The notes under the pieces were generated by a model. It ran no database searches. It saw only the letters and a list, made by a program, of their open reading frames with translations, and was not told the DNA's origin. Below are positions 21,461 to 33,189 of a DNA stretch of 64,000 bases, piece after piece (positions within the stretch are counted from its first letter, which is position 1; each line of letters opens with the position of its first letter). The translations under genes and the position numbers were made by a program. This DNA comes from Liolophura sinensis (Eukaryota; Mollusca; Polyplacophora; Chitonida; Chitonidae): contig NC_088295.1 of assembly GCF_032854445.1 (NCBI RefSeq), positions 70,832,028 to 70,896,027 of the forward strand, given 5' to 3'.

Positions 21461-23580
21461 TGACAACCCCACTTAAGGTCAAGACTAGGATCGTCCTACT
21501 CCCTACAAGCACCCGCACGTGTATGTCTAGGCTCTTTACAATCATGAGAAATCTGCGAGTTACGTGCTTAGAAACACGACCTCATATACCTTGCACGATT
21601 GTTTTGAATATAAGTTTTTTGTTGTACAGTTTGATTTGGTGACGCTCATGGTGGCCTACTTTCTTGCGCCAGATTTCGGCAAAGCTCGAAACGTCTTACA
21701 ACGTTTTGTACGGTAACTTTTCCTGGGGTTACCTGAGTGAAAACTTTTGCCCTCAGGTTGAATTGATTTCATCCAGGTGAATGCTGTTTTCATCCAGGTG
21801 GAAAATTAAAGGCTTTGCTCCGGTTCGAAAGACGGTGGAAAACAGCTTTGATGGGGAATTTGTCACAACAGATATAATTTCGTACTCTCTGTTTAGCCGT
21901 TTGTGTAACGTTCGTATAATTAATATACACGTATAGCTAAAACGCCTTTCTCCATCTTCAGTTCAGAGATGAGAACGTGGCTTTTATTTCAACGTGGATA
22001 GAAACTGTTTCCATTCAGGTGAGATCTGTTACCAGATGAAAACTATTCTAAACAGGTGATTATTGTTTTCACCCAAGTGGAATGAAATAAAAGTTGAAAA
22101 AATTAAAATCTTGTCAGCTTCTTTGTTATAGGGACTCTACGGATGTTATGTATAGCCTTGTGACAATAGACATAGCAACAGGACAATAGAGCGTTACCTG
22201 AACAGCCATGTCGATCTATTCTGACGGACGAGAGTGTATACCGTGGTACGTATGTAACTGGGAAATATTGCTGATAAAAGTGGTTTTAAAAATCTTGAAC
22301 AACATATACCAGAAATTAAAACTTTAAAATCATGTATTATTTGGAAACCAAACGAATCCACACAGTCCTTTGTGTACTGATTGTGGTTGGAAATAAAGCG
22401 TTCGGGTCTTTAATATTCGTATCAGCTTTACTTATATCCCTCCCCAAACCCCTGCCCCTCCGCCCCCCCCCCCCCCCCACCACCCCCACCCACAGCTGAA
22501 GTGATGCAATAGTTGGGTGTTTACGCTAGCTTTAATCCTCTCTTTATACTGGATGATTTGAGAACATTTACTGTGGTACTATATAAGATTATGGTACATT
22601 GTGAGATGTGCAATTCTGACGCCAATATACTATATATCACATTCACATTCATATGGTTATGGAACTATATTTATGTAGAGACATATACATGTATGTGTAC
22701 ACACCCGTACACATCTAAAAATGGCATTTAAATCTATAAAAGGTATACTGATTTAAAGAGGATAACTCATTCTTCTTCAAAGCAATAGACAGAAGCCAGG
22801 CATTCGGTGAGTTGTAATTATTTGCGAATAAAAACCATGTACAGGTATTCAAGTAAATGAGATTGGAAGACGTCAGGGTAGGTAACGCAATCTGAATCAT
22901 TTCACAGTATCTGACACTAAGTGTTATCTTTTCTTGAAATACTCTCTGGGGAGAAAACTCTTCGACGAAAAACATGACCGATGCTTAAATAATAGTTCTT
23001 TCCAGGGAAAAGTCTTTCTCTCCCATAGTGAAAATTATTGAGAACAAAACATCTTGAAAATGTATATGTTCTCTGTTTAGATTATGACAAATTTTGTGTT
23101 GTACGGTGTTGTCTTATAAAGTTTATAAACCGTTAAACAATGTCAAGTGATCTCTCTCTTTATAAATGCCAAGCACAACTTGAGACTGAAATAAGCTTTT
23201 TCGAATCAAGGGAAGTAATTATGACTATAAGTTGCAGGAGTTATCGTTTCCTGGAAAATATTCAGGGGAATTAACCGCCTTTGTAACTATATCTTGACCG
23301 AGTTATCTTTCCTTGGAGTTGATCAGGGGAGACAATTTTGCAATTTAATGAATTTGTCATGCAATGGAAAGAGTTGTCGTTCGTGGTAGGGATATCTGAT
23401 TTTATAACGATTAACAGAAAAACAGAATATCTATAAAAATCTAATAACAAGGTATTTTTATTTGATTTTTTGTCATAAATATTCTAAAGATATTGTAAAT
23501 TTAGTGAGCTTATTCTGAATGCAAGTATTAGTGTATTGTTTATGTGACTTAATCTAGTATAAAACGAACGGCCCCTGGCT
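21461..23580. other. Intergenic DNA upstream of SPAG16
   Basis: No exon was supported. A C-rich low-complexity run lies at 22456-22492. Short, loosely repeated ttttcatccaggtg motifs occur at 21760-22080 without a clear period. Confidence 0.4.
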
Positions 23581-23598
23581 GTTGCGAGTCATAGCAAC
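23581..23598 (+). promoter_or_regulatory. X-box-like inverted half-sites 15 bp before the SPAG16 ATG
   Basis: GTTGCG-AGTCAT-AGCAAC contains a perfect RGYAAC half-site and a near-perfect inverted partner. RFX factors bind GTNRCC(N)RGYAAC in promoters of ciliary genes. The 6-nt spacer here is longer than the usual 0-3, so this may be a half-site only. The gene downstream is axonemal, which fits. Confidence 0.4.
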
Positions 23599-23612
23599 GG
23601 GACGATACAACG

Positions 23613-26600
23613 ATGGCGGACTTCGAAGAAGTGGAAACTGATCGATATTACTTACAAAGTATCCTTTGCATTTTATTTTTATTAGAATGCGTTGACGTCT
23701 GGCTGGTTTAAGTAATTTTCTATACCTTACTTACATTCCTTTGCTAATTTTACGCCTTTATTACCCATTATGGTTTAACTACCGATAACCGCTACTCAGG
23801 AGTACAACAACAACACAATTAGACCGTACAGGTGGTTGATATGAACATGATTGAGCTGTGTTGACATGGTGTTTGTAAACACATGTTTATTCACGGGACA
23901 CATGTTACTTACGTTTTCAATATAACATGCTTGTATTACTTTAGATCAGTGAATGACTTTTGGATGCTAGTGCGATCAATTTAAAGGCACGTGCATGTAC
24001 TTGTTGGAAATATGCTCTGAAGTCTCTGATTCGAGTGACTTACATATGCAGCTATAATTACAAAGGTACCAAAGAACTTCTGGTAAACCATTTAAAACTT
24101 TGTTCGAAAACAACAAAACAAAAAAAAACGTTGTTTCATTTTGCTAGTAGAACAATTTTAAAAGAATTTAAGAAGTGAATTTAAATTCTAAAGTTGGCTG
24201 TTTATTTTACCGATAGTGTATTAATCAAGGGACAATAAATAAATGATTTGACTGAACACAGTCATGTTGAGGACAAATTGAAACCATTTGATAACTGAAA
24301 ATTCAAGCATTGGTCTTTTGGGTGGCAGTGAGAGGTAGCACAATAGTGCGTCCCAATGACCCAAGACCCTCCCACCAATGCGGTCACTGTGAGTTCAAGT
24401 CCAGCTCGTGCTGGCTTCCTCTCCGACTGTATGTAGGAAGGCCTGACAACAGCCTGCGGATGGTCGTGGGTTTCCCCAGCCCAGTCTCCTCCCACCATAA
24501 TGAAGACTGTTGTCCTATAAGTTAAATATTCTTGAGTGGGTCATAAAAACACCAGTTGATTAAATAAGTAAATAAATAAATTTATTTTGGTGCTGCAGTC
24601 TGCTGAAAAAAATATTTATGTATAAGAATATAGACATATTTTACTTCCTGTAGTTTAAATGCCCCAGTTACAAGTGTTAAATATGGCACACACAGGTAAC
24701 AAATGTGTTGAATTTGTGATAATTGAACTGTTGAAGTTTTCCATAAATCTCATTTCTGTTTCTTCTTTATAAAAAAATCCTACCAGTACAAGGAAGGTTC
24801 ATTTTACCAATCACATTATGATTGATTGTAAAACATGTTACCTACTTAACGTGTCCACCAGAAACTGAAATAGCAGGAGATTCTGATGATGAATATCAAT
24901 ATGAAGAAGTCCCAGTGGATGAAGATTTTATTCCTTCAGGTTAGTTTATTGTGCTATTTTGCTCTTTTATTTACCGATTCATTGTATACACTATACAAAT
25001 ATTTGTTAATTGTCTTCTGTGCTTCTACCTTTTAACTTTCTTGATCTAATATGTGTGCAGGTGATGTCTGCTTTACTAAAAGTCAAAGATCTAATTTTGA
25101 TTGATAACTTTTGATAGAAAAGTACAATTACTAACATCTCACAGCCTGAAACGGCCTGAGTGCATGGCAAGATTATAGTAACTTAGGGTAATTCACTTAG
25201 GGTGTTTCTGATTCTGGTTTAGTAACACTTGAATTTTGAAAGTATTTAATTTTCATTCTTGACATTTGAAGATGTCAACTTTGTCACCATGTGTTAGGAA
25301 AAGTGAAAAGGCAGATATTTTTAAAGCCATATTATTTATACTTTTGCTGAAGTAAAATGCATTTCCATCATAGAAATGATGAGGAGAGGTCTCGCATGTT
25401 TTATTTAGGAAGTTTGATATGTTAGATAACAATACATCAGAGATTTCACACAGTGTCCTTATTTCCCGTTCAGAGGCCGATGAAGATTTAGACTTTGCCG
25501 TGAGAACCATTTGTGAAAGCAAAGAAGATGGGGAGGCTATGGTAAGAATTTTACAATCAGATTTCTTCAGAAGAGCATCAGTGATGTGCATTAAGTTAAA
25601 AAGACGTACATATTAATTAGGGATCCAGGCTATCCTAGCGGGACACTTGTAGAAATCGCTTGGATTATTATTACTGAGCTCATAAAAATGTGTTATCTCG
25701 CAAACTGGTAAAGGTACAAAAACTAAACTTTGCAGTTTTTATAAGACATCAGGCTACCAGAAATGGTAGAAGACTAGTAGCATGGATCCCAGAAACACTG
25801 TCAGATAACAGCTTTAATTAAGTTTAAAATCAAACAAGGCTCTTCTTGACCAATGAGCTCACTGATTTGTTGAATCTCACTCATGTTGGCTCTGCTCTGA
25901 CTGTACATCAGTCTCACTCACACATGTATGTTCAGTAATCAGCAGACATCAGGGCCTGTGGGACAAAGGTGCATTCTTTAAAGTAATTTTTGCTCCCATC
26001 AATGTTTAAAACATCATTTATTTCTATATTTTATTTCATATATCATGGCTTCTGAAGTTCAGATATTTGTAAATTTGTCTTAATGTAAGACACATTAAAT
26101 TGTTACTCATTTTTTGTGGATTCAGCCAGGTATTTTTCTTTGTTGAATGACTGTCTGCATCCATAGAGGGAAATACTATAACAGAGCATTAAGTGTTAGT
26201 TCACTGCTGACATAACTTTTGTCATCTTATGTTGTTTTATAAATTCAGTCGCTGCGAATTCAAGTCCAACTCATGCTGGTTTCCTCTCCGTTATGTGGGA
26301 AGGTCTGCCAGGAACCTGCAGATGGTTATGGGTTTACGCCGGGCTCTGCCCGGTTTTCTCCCACCATAATGCTGGCTGCCATCATAGAAGTGAAATATTC
26401 TTGAGCACAGCGTAAAACACCAATCACATCATTAAATAGATAAATAAATATATTATCATTGATCTGCTTTAGTAACAGGAATCAAATGGTGTGATAACAG
26501 GACCATAAATACAAGAAGTAATGCACAAAATTACCAAAGAAAGGAAAGTGGTGATAATGACTTTCCAGAGTGGTTTAATTTGATCGTTTTCTTTTTTCAA

Positions 26601-29600
26601 GTATATCACAGTGGCTTGAATCCCCTCTCCTGAAGTATATTTTTAGTTATGTGAAGACGTTCAAAGTTATCACCATAAGGGGTATCTTTAAGAAGTAAGA
26701 CTGACGAAAACTGGCGTTTTTTTGAGGTCAGGTCAACTGCTTTAGTGGAGCTTTCTCCCTGTGCATATTCTTTTTTTGTGCATCTTTAAATCTTTAAAGT
26801 CTGTGTGTGTGCGGAAGTTTAGAACCGTCCTAGGTTGAAAAAGGTTTTTTTTTTATTCTTGCAAAGTTGTCTCCCTTTCTCTGTACATTTTGCATCTGCA
26901 CGTCTCGCCTGGACTCCAGGGATATATCTGCAAGTGAGACCTTCGGTCTGAGGGTATACATGGAAACCCTATGTACCCCCGCAGTCCCGTCATATTCGGT
27001 CTTGTATGTTTGGCATTTCAACCAATCAAATCGATAGAATTTTCTCTGGCTATTGATAAATATGCATGTATTTCTTATCCTGTGTGCTCTTCAGGAAAAA
27101 CAAGATGTTCCACCAAAACCTTCTGTAACCCAAAAACCGGAGATTGTGGATGACTTTGTGAGAAACTTCCTGGTTCGGATGGGTCTTAACAAAACTCTTG
27201 ACTGTTTTCAAACAGAATGGTACGTTTTGCATACTGTTTTCATTTTAATACATAAAACTTCATCTTATCCTGATATACTTCCCATATTTCAATGTCCAGG
27301 TGTATTGAACTCTACCACAGTCCTATTACACTAAGCACATGTGCATTTGTAAAGCATCGTGTGTTAAAACACATAATTACTGTACATTTAGTTGTACTCG
27401 GTTGTATGTTTGGTAGAGGTATAGTCCCTGACTTGTACACCAGGAAGCAGCTGCTGGGTCGGATACAGTTGTTTGTAATATGTTTGGTTCAGGTATGAGT
27501 TACAGCAGCGTGGAGTACTGAAGCAGGAAGATGTGGGTGTGGTCCCTGACCTGTACACCAGGAACGAGCTACTGGATCAGGAGGTCAAGTACCTGCAGCG
27601 GGAGCTCAACAAGTACAAAGATGCTGCCATGTAAATATTATAACCTTCCTTTTGTGTCTCCCCAACCAATCCAAAAAGTCCAAAAATTTTCAGGCTAAAC
27701 TGTGTAATAAACTTTATAGCTACTTGTGTTTGTGATTATTAAAATGGATTCTAATGTACTCCAAGACAGTATTCTGAGACGCAGTACCTGAATCAAGGGC
27801 AGAATAAAAGCGTATTTCATGTTTTTTTGCATTTTTTGCCAGGAAAGCCAAAGATACTTACGTGAAGTTGAGGAAGGAGCGAGATTATCATCGCATGCAT
27901 CACAAAAGAGTGGTCCAGGAGAAAAACCAGCTGGTTACAGATATCAAAAGGTATAGCTGTTAATATTGCATGTACCTCAGTTTTGCACTGTCCCCCCCCT
28001 GTGAAAGATTAACATTATGTTAATGTTATGAATGTTGAATCATCTAGGCAGGGACAATGCAGTGTTAGAAAGATATTCATATACCTATTTACCTAATTTA
28101 TGTCTTCTTCTTTCAGTCTGTTATGATGACCATCCACAAAAAAACAAATTGAGCTGACATGCCGCACTACGTGATCTTTTTGAAATGGGCCCCAGTTCAT
28201 TCATCATGGGGTTTTGGTGACAATAGTCGTCAACACTCATGTGGCTTTTTGTCAATGTTTTTTGACCACTCCTTGTGTTCTGCCAACATGGTTTGGTTAT
28301 CTGTAGGAAAGTCCCTGCCTTATGTCAGTGGTTTACCAGGAGCACTCTTGTTTGCCCCAACCGGAAGGTTTACCCGGAGCACTTGTTTCCTCCACCCAGG
28401 TTTACCACGATCACTCTTGTTTCCTCCACCCAGAAAACTGACTGCCACAGTATGAGGGAAAACTTTTTCAATGTGATGCGAAAACGACAAAAGTAAATAA
28501 ATACTCTGGTAACATTGTTTTTCAGACTGCGTCGTCATTACAACTCTTATGAGCCCACCCTTCAACAGCTTAAGACGAAGTATGAGCTTGCAATGAAGGA
28601 GAAAATGTTATCTCAGCTAGAGCGTGACCGAGCCTTGGGTCAGGTGGCCGGTCTTCAGAGCACACTGAAAACTGTGGAGAACTTCAAGGGAGCCTCGTGT
28701 GCCCATCAGCCAGGTCAGGTCCTTATCCACTTCTGACAGTCAGGGTTCCATAAATGCCTGTTCAGTGGTCATCTTGCACTTCTGCAAGAAGTTCTGAGTG
28801 CAGATCATGTACTGCATTTATCATTTCAAACCCCTGTAACCTTTGTGATGTAATGCTCACAAAATTGGTCACCACGGCAGATGAATCAGCTGTAAAATTC
28901 ATCACTGGTGTTAACCAGTATTTTCTACCCCGAACACAGCATAGCTGTACATTTACATTGAATAAATAGACATTTCATCCCACGCTTTCATCCATTTAGT
29001 GTTTACAAAAGTATATCACAGTAAGCACGACTTGTACCTTGCACAGGACAAATGTACAATAAATGTACAGATAAAGATGAGCATATTTTGTCACATAGTT
29101 AACTTGTTTTTCTTTGCCTGTATTCAGCTAAATCTTCTGTGCCCCAAAGCCGGCCCATCAGGGGAGTAATCTTGGATGAGGAGGGTCGAGGCCCCACCCA
29201 GAGAGCTCTGGCCCAGGAAAGGGAGAAACTGGGAGAGACTAAAGATGTCAGGGAGTTACCTCTGGCTTATGAGAGACACCCAAATGTAAGATTGAATTTC
29301 ATATTATCTTAGATGATAGATGATAGATCCATCCAGCACATGATAGCATTTTTGATAACTGTAGCACTAGTTTCAGGGCGATACAGTTCTGTATTGTCAG
29401 TGATTAGCAGCCCTACAAAGCATGACGTCTGAATGCCTAAAGCATACTGTTCATTTCGGCCTGGTGCCATGGTAGATTGAAGTTCATTAAAGATACATGC
29501 AAACCAAAGGTATATGAGTAACTTGATCCTTGGCATGGTTTTGTTTTCAGGACACAGAGTTTCCTCCAGACAGGGGAGTTAACCCTTACCTGGCCCAGGT

Positions 29601-32600
29601 GAAGGCCCCATCAGGCCATCTGACCAGGACTGGTGGATTCCGACTCTCAAACACCTTACAGGCACATGCTCTGTCTATCAGTGGGTGAGTTGTTTTGTAA
29701 AACAGTTCTAAGTAGTCATAGGTTAATGTAATGAATTAATAAGGCGTTAAATTAAGATTTTTTTCATGCTTATACACATCCTCAGTATGCCAGCATCTCC
29801 ATATTGTTTTTCTGTTCCTTTTTTCCCAGCCTTGCTCTTCATCCAAGAAAACAGATCCTGGCCACTGTAAGTGATGACAAGACATGGAAGATGTGGTCAG
29901 TGCCGAATGGGGAGCTGATCATGACTGGGGATGGACACACTGCCTGGCTCTCCTCATGTGACTTCCACCCATCGTGAGTACAACACTCATCAGACACTCA
30001 TCTTAATATACTGTAACACTATCATCATGGTCAGCTCCTACCTCTGGTGTGTTCTGTTGCCTGTGTTTTTCTTGTCTGTTGTGAAGTTTTAATTGTGGTC
30101 TGATATGCAGACAAGTGGTAGGTGCAAGATGTTATTTAGAATGCTACCAGAAAATTGCTAAATGGCTAAAACATTTTAGGCCATAAACTGGTGGATACTG
30201 TTAAATATTAATCAGTTTAACTATTAGTACCTGTGAGTCTGGAGAAGAAAGTTAGTAACAGTCATTGTGATAAACCACTGACATGTGATGTATACAAGTA
30301 GGCTGACAGTCAGCGTATGACCTGTGGGTTTGATTTTATACTTACAGGGGTTCCCGCCTGGCCACTACCAGCGGAGACAGCACTGTGAAAATCTGGGACT
30401 TTTCCAAATCAGAATGCATCCACACTTTCTCAGATCACACTCTGGCAGGTAAAGTGACAATCCATGAATAACACAGAACATCTAGGTGATGTAAGTTCAG
30501 AGACAGTTAGGCATTATAAAGGTAGATGTACATGTGTGTTGAATTGCTTTTATAGTGTTACAGCGCACATTGGTACAGTATATCTAAGTAAACTGTTATA
30601 ATGCGCAAGGGCCACTTTCATGAAGCTCTGACTCAGCTAAGTAAGCCCTTAACTACTATGGCAATGTATGTTGTAGAGATACAAAGTGCACTTAGCTAAG
30701 GGCAAATTAACACTAAGTAAGCTTCATGACACCAGCCCCCGATTTACCATATTAACTTTCTGATGTATACTGACTACCTAGATGGTACTTGTCCCTGAAG
30801 TGGTGAATCTGTTGTCTTGTCTTGTCAGTGTGGAGTGGAAGCTGGCATTCCTGTGGAGACTTTCTGGCCACCTGCTCTATGGACAGAACAGGCAAAGTCT
30901 GGGATCTTAACAGGTGAGAGCTAACAGGATGGCCACCTGTATCCTTAGTCTGCTAACTTAATACCATTAAAATCCAATGGAGACCATAATTTATCACATA
31001 TGTTTGTCATCACTTTTATCTGTTAAAACAGTCATATCACTAGGATATTTCTCCTTGCAGCAAAGCCAGTCCCAGTGGCAACATATTTTTAATGCTTCCT
31101 CAGTGGACAAGCTCAGACTGTCAGAGTATACTGTCACTATACAAAAACAATGCACTTTATGTTGTGTTTTTTTTTGAGCAGTCTGCGATGCCGTTACACT
31201 CTGAGAGGCCACACAGATGCAGTTAACAGCATTCAGTTCCTGCCCTTCTCTAACATCCTTCTGACAAGCTCAGCAGATAAAACCCTGTCTCTGTGGGACG
31301 CCAGGACGGTATGCATGGCCTGTACTTAAAAATATCATCAACACAACAGCTGTCTTTGTTAAACCTCATTGCTTCTGACTGAAAACATAGGCTGGCTTGA
31401 ATTTGAACTTGAACCAGTTCATAAACACTGGCACTGATTAAATATTAACCCAAGCACAAGTCACTGCAGCTCACTTAAGTCATAAACCAAGAAAATAATC
31501 TGTGTAAGCGAACTGGAGATGCTTAAGATTTTCCCATACATGCGCATATGTACTAGCCAGTTTGATCAGTGTTCCACACATTAATTAACTTGTGATTTTC
31601 ATGATGTAGAACTGAATGTGTAAGTTTAGTACATACTTTTCTGTTTGTTTGTGACACACATTTTACTTCTTTGCGTTGCTTTTTACAGGGATTGTGTGCT
31701 CAGACATTTTACGGCCATGTGCATTCAGTCAACCATGGGCTGTTCAATATGAAGGTAAGAATATGTATTAATACCAAAATGTGCTGATTTATTGAGCAGC
31801 AAGGAATATGACAGATGTCACCATATATGAATAAAACTGAAAAAGTAGTGAGTAGAAATAAATCATTTTTCTTTGGTTATAGCCGGAAGTAATGCTACCA
31901 TAGCCCCACTGAATCTGCTTTTCTGTGGTACACTGTGAGTGCTGATACAGAGGTACATGAACACAAACGTTATTGCTTTCACAGTATATTTTACAAGCTG
32001 TTGTTTTGTTCTGGTTTCATTCCTCAACACCTGTGTTTCTTTAGGGTGACACAGTTGCATCCTGTGACTCGTATGGTAATGTCAAGTTGTGGGACGTGAG
32101 GACTGTCTCCCCAATGGTCAGCTTTGATGTAGGACCACACCCTGCAAACAAGCTGGCATTTGATCCTTCAGGTGCGTAGGTTTCTGCAACTTTTCGAAGT
32201 AAAACTCCTGCAACCATTTCAAAACTTTTACTTTGCTGTTTCTATAAAGGAGTGATTACAGTTCTGAAATTTTACACTTTAGAATTGCCTTCTGTCATTG
32301 GAGGTACATGTGTTTGTATGCACCATGGACATGAGCCAATTACTCAAAGCTGGTCTTTATTCAAGTCAAAATTTTAATGCTCATTTGTATACCTTAGGTG
32401 GTGAAATAGGTACAGTAGTGTTTATGACAGTTGTATCAGATGTGTACAGTTTATCCTTGTTTACAGGTGTGGTGTTGGCTGTTGGTAGCAATGATAGCAC
32501 AGTGAAGATGTACGAGCTAGCCAATGGACAGGTGGGTGTTGTCAAGTAGCAGTTTGCATGAAACAAAACCCTGCATTTACACTGTGTAACTTTTTTTTTT

Positions 32601-33109
32601 CACATATATTTTCATTGCTTTTAGAACTATTTATTTTGATTCATTTGATTGGTATTTTTGTACAGTATTTTACAAAAATGCACTTGCATGATATTTGTGG
32701 GGTTAATAATGGGCGGGGTCAGGAAAACAACAGCAATATTACTGTTACCCTAGTTACCAAACAAGCCCATTTTATCATGATGCCATACACAGGTTTTTAT
32801 GTCTCATCGAGTCTGCTGCGTAACGCACCATACACTAATATTTGAGCGCTTCCCGTCTGCAGTACAGTTTAAGTCCTTTGTAAATGAGAGTTTTACCCTT
32901 ATTACTAGTAACACCGTACAGCTGGGGCATGTATGTGCTCAGTGTCAGTGCTGTTTTGTGTGACAGTCTGCCACTCATCACCACACATTGTTGTGTTTCA
33001 GATATTGAATTGATCGGCCATGAAGACGCTGTCCGTGTGGAGTTTTGACCGTGGTGGAGAGTTCCTGGTGACTGGAGGGAGTGACTCAACTGTCAGGATT
33101 TGGTCCTAA
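23613..33109 (+). CDS. SPAG16: SPAG16 / PF20, axonemal central-apparatus WD40 protein
   Basis: SPAG16 (Chlamydomonas PF20) is a WD40 protein of the ciliary central pair bridge, needed for flagellar motility. Exons: 23613-23658, 24862-24939, 25474-25541, 27095-27219, 27493-27630, 27843-27950, 28526-28713, 29128-29285, 29551-29684, 29830-29973, 30348-30448, 30829-30913, 31182-31308, 31689-31754, 32045-32171, 32467-32531 (or 32535), 33002-33109. Exons 1-16 join in phase. Predicted length is about 622 aa versus 631 in human. The acidic N-terminus (DDEYQYEEVPVDEDF) and the DDFVRNFLVRMGLNKTLDCF region are diagnostic. A coiled coil spans exons 5-7. WD repeats follow (DKTWKMW, DSTVKIWDF, TGKVWDL, DKTLSLWD, GNVKLWD, DSTVKMYEL, DSTVRIWS). 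The final exon has a frame problem near 33036-33046. A poly(A) signal is at 33182. Confidence 0.95.
24310..24592 (+). mobile_element. SINE family A, nearly full-length, in SPAG16 intron 1
   Basis: Contains the B-box context (gcggtcactgtgagttcaag tcc), the core (gaaggcctgacaacagcctg, ggatggtcgtgggtttcccc) and the AAATA tail. It aligns with the reverse complement of 5525-5794. The tRNA-like A-box region is degenerate. Confidence 0.75.
26245..26455 (+). mobile_element. SINE family A, 5'-truncated, in SPAG16 intron 3
   Basis: Starts within the tRNA-like head (agtcgctgcgaattcaagtcc) and continues through the conserved core (gccgggctctgcccggtttt, gtgaaatattcttgagcac) to an aaataaata tail. Confidence 0.8.
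27412..27480 (+). repeat. Partial duplicate of SPAG16 exon 5 in intron 4
   Basis: The stretch gtccctgacttgtacaccag gaagcagctgctgg matches exon 5 (gtccctgacctgtacaccag gaacgagctactgg) and would read VPDLYTRKQLL against VPDLYTRNELL. It ends shortly before the true exon 5 acceptor at 27492. It is probably a local tandem duplication of the exon, now decayed. Confidence 0.75.
28329..28432. repeat. ~36-bp tandem repeat, 3 units, in SPAG16 intron 6
   Basis: Three units of ggtttaccaggagcactctt gtttcctccaccc with substitutions. Confidence 0.75.
30609..30739. mobile_element. MITE-like element with long terminal inverted repeats, in SPAG16 intron 11
   Basis: The left end gggccactttcatgaagctc and the right end, read in reverse complement ggggctggtgtcatgaagct, form an imperfect inverted repeat. 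It continues inward with ctaagtaagccctta against its complement. About 130 bp, AT-rich inside, with no coding capacity. This resembles small non-autonomous DNA transposons of marine invertebrates. No target duplication was confirmed. Confidence 0.6.
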
Positions 33110-33181
33110 CTCTATTCTCACTATCTCTTCCTATACTAATTTATGTAACCTGAACTCAAATGCAAAGAAGTTTTTGTTATC

Positions 33182-33187
33182 AATAAA
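33182..33187 (+). terminator. SPAG16 poly(A) signal
   Basis: AATAAA 73 bp after the expected stop codon region, in a short AT-rich 3' UTR. Confidence 0.7.
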
Positions 33188-33189
33188 TT

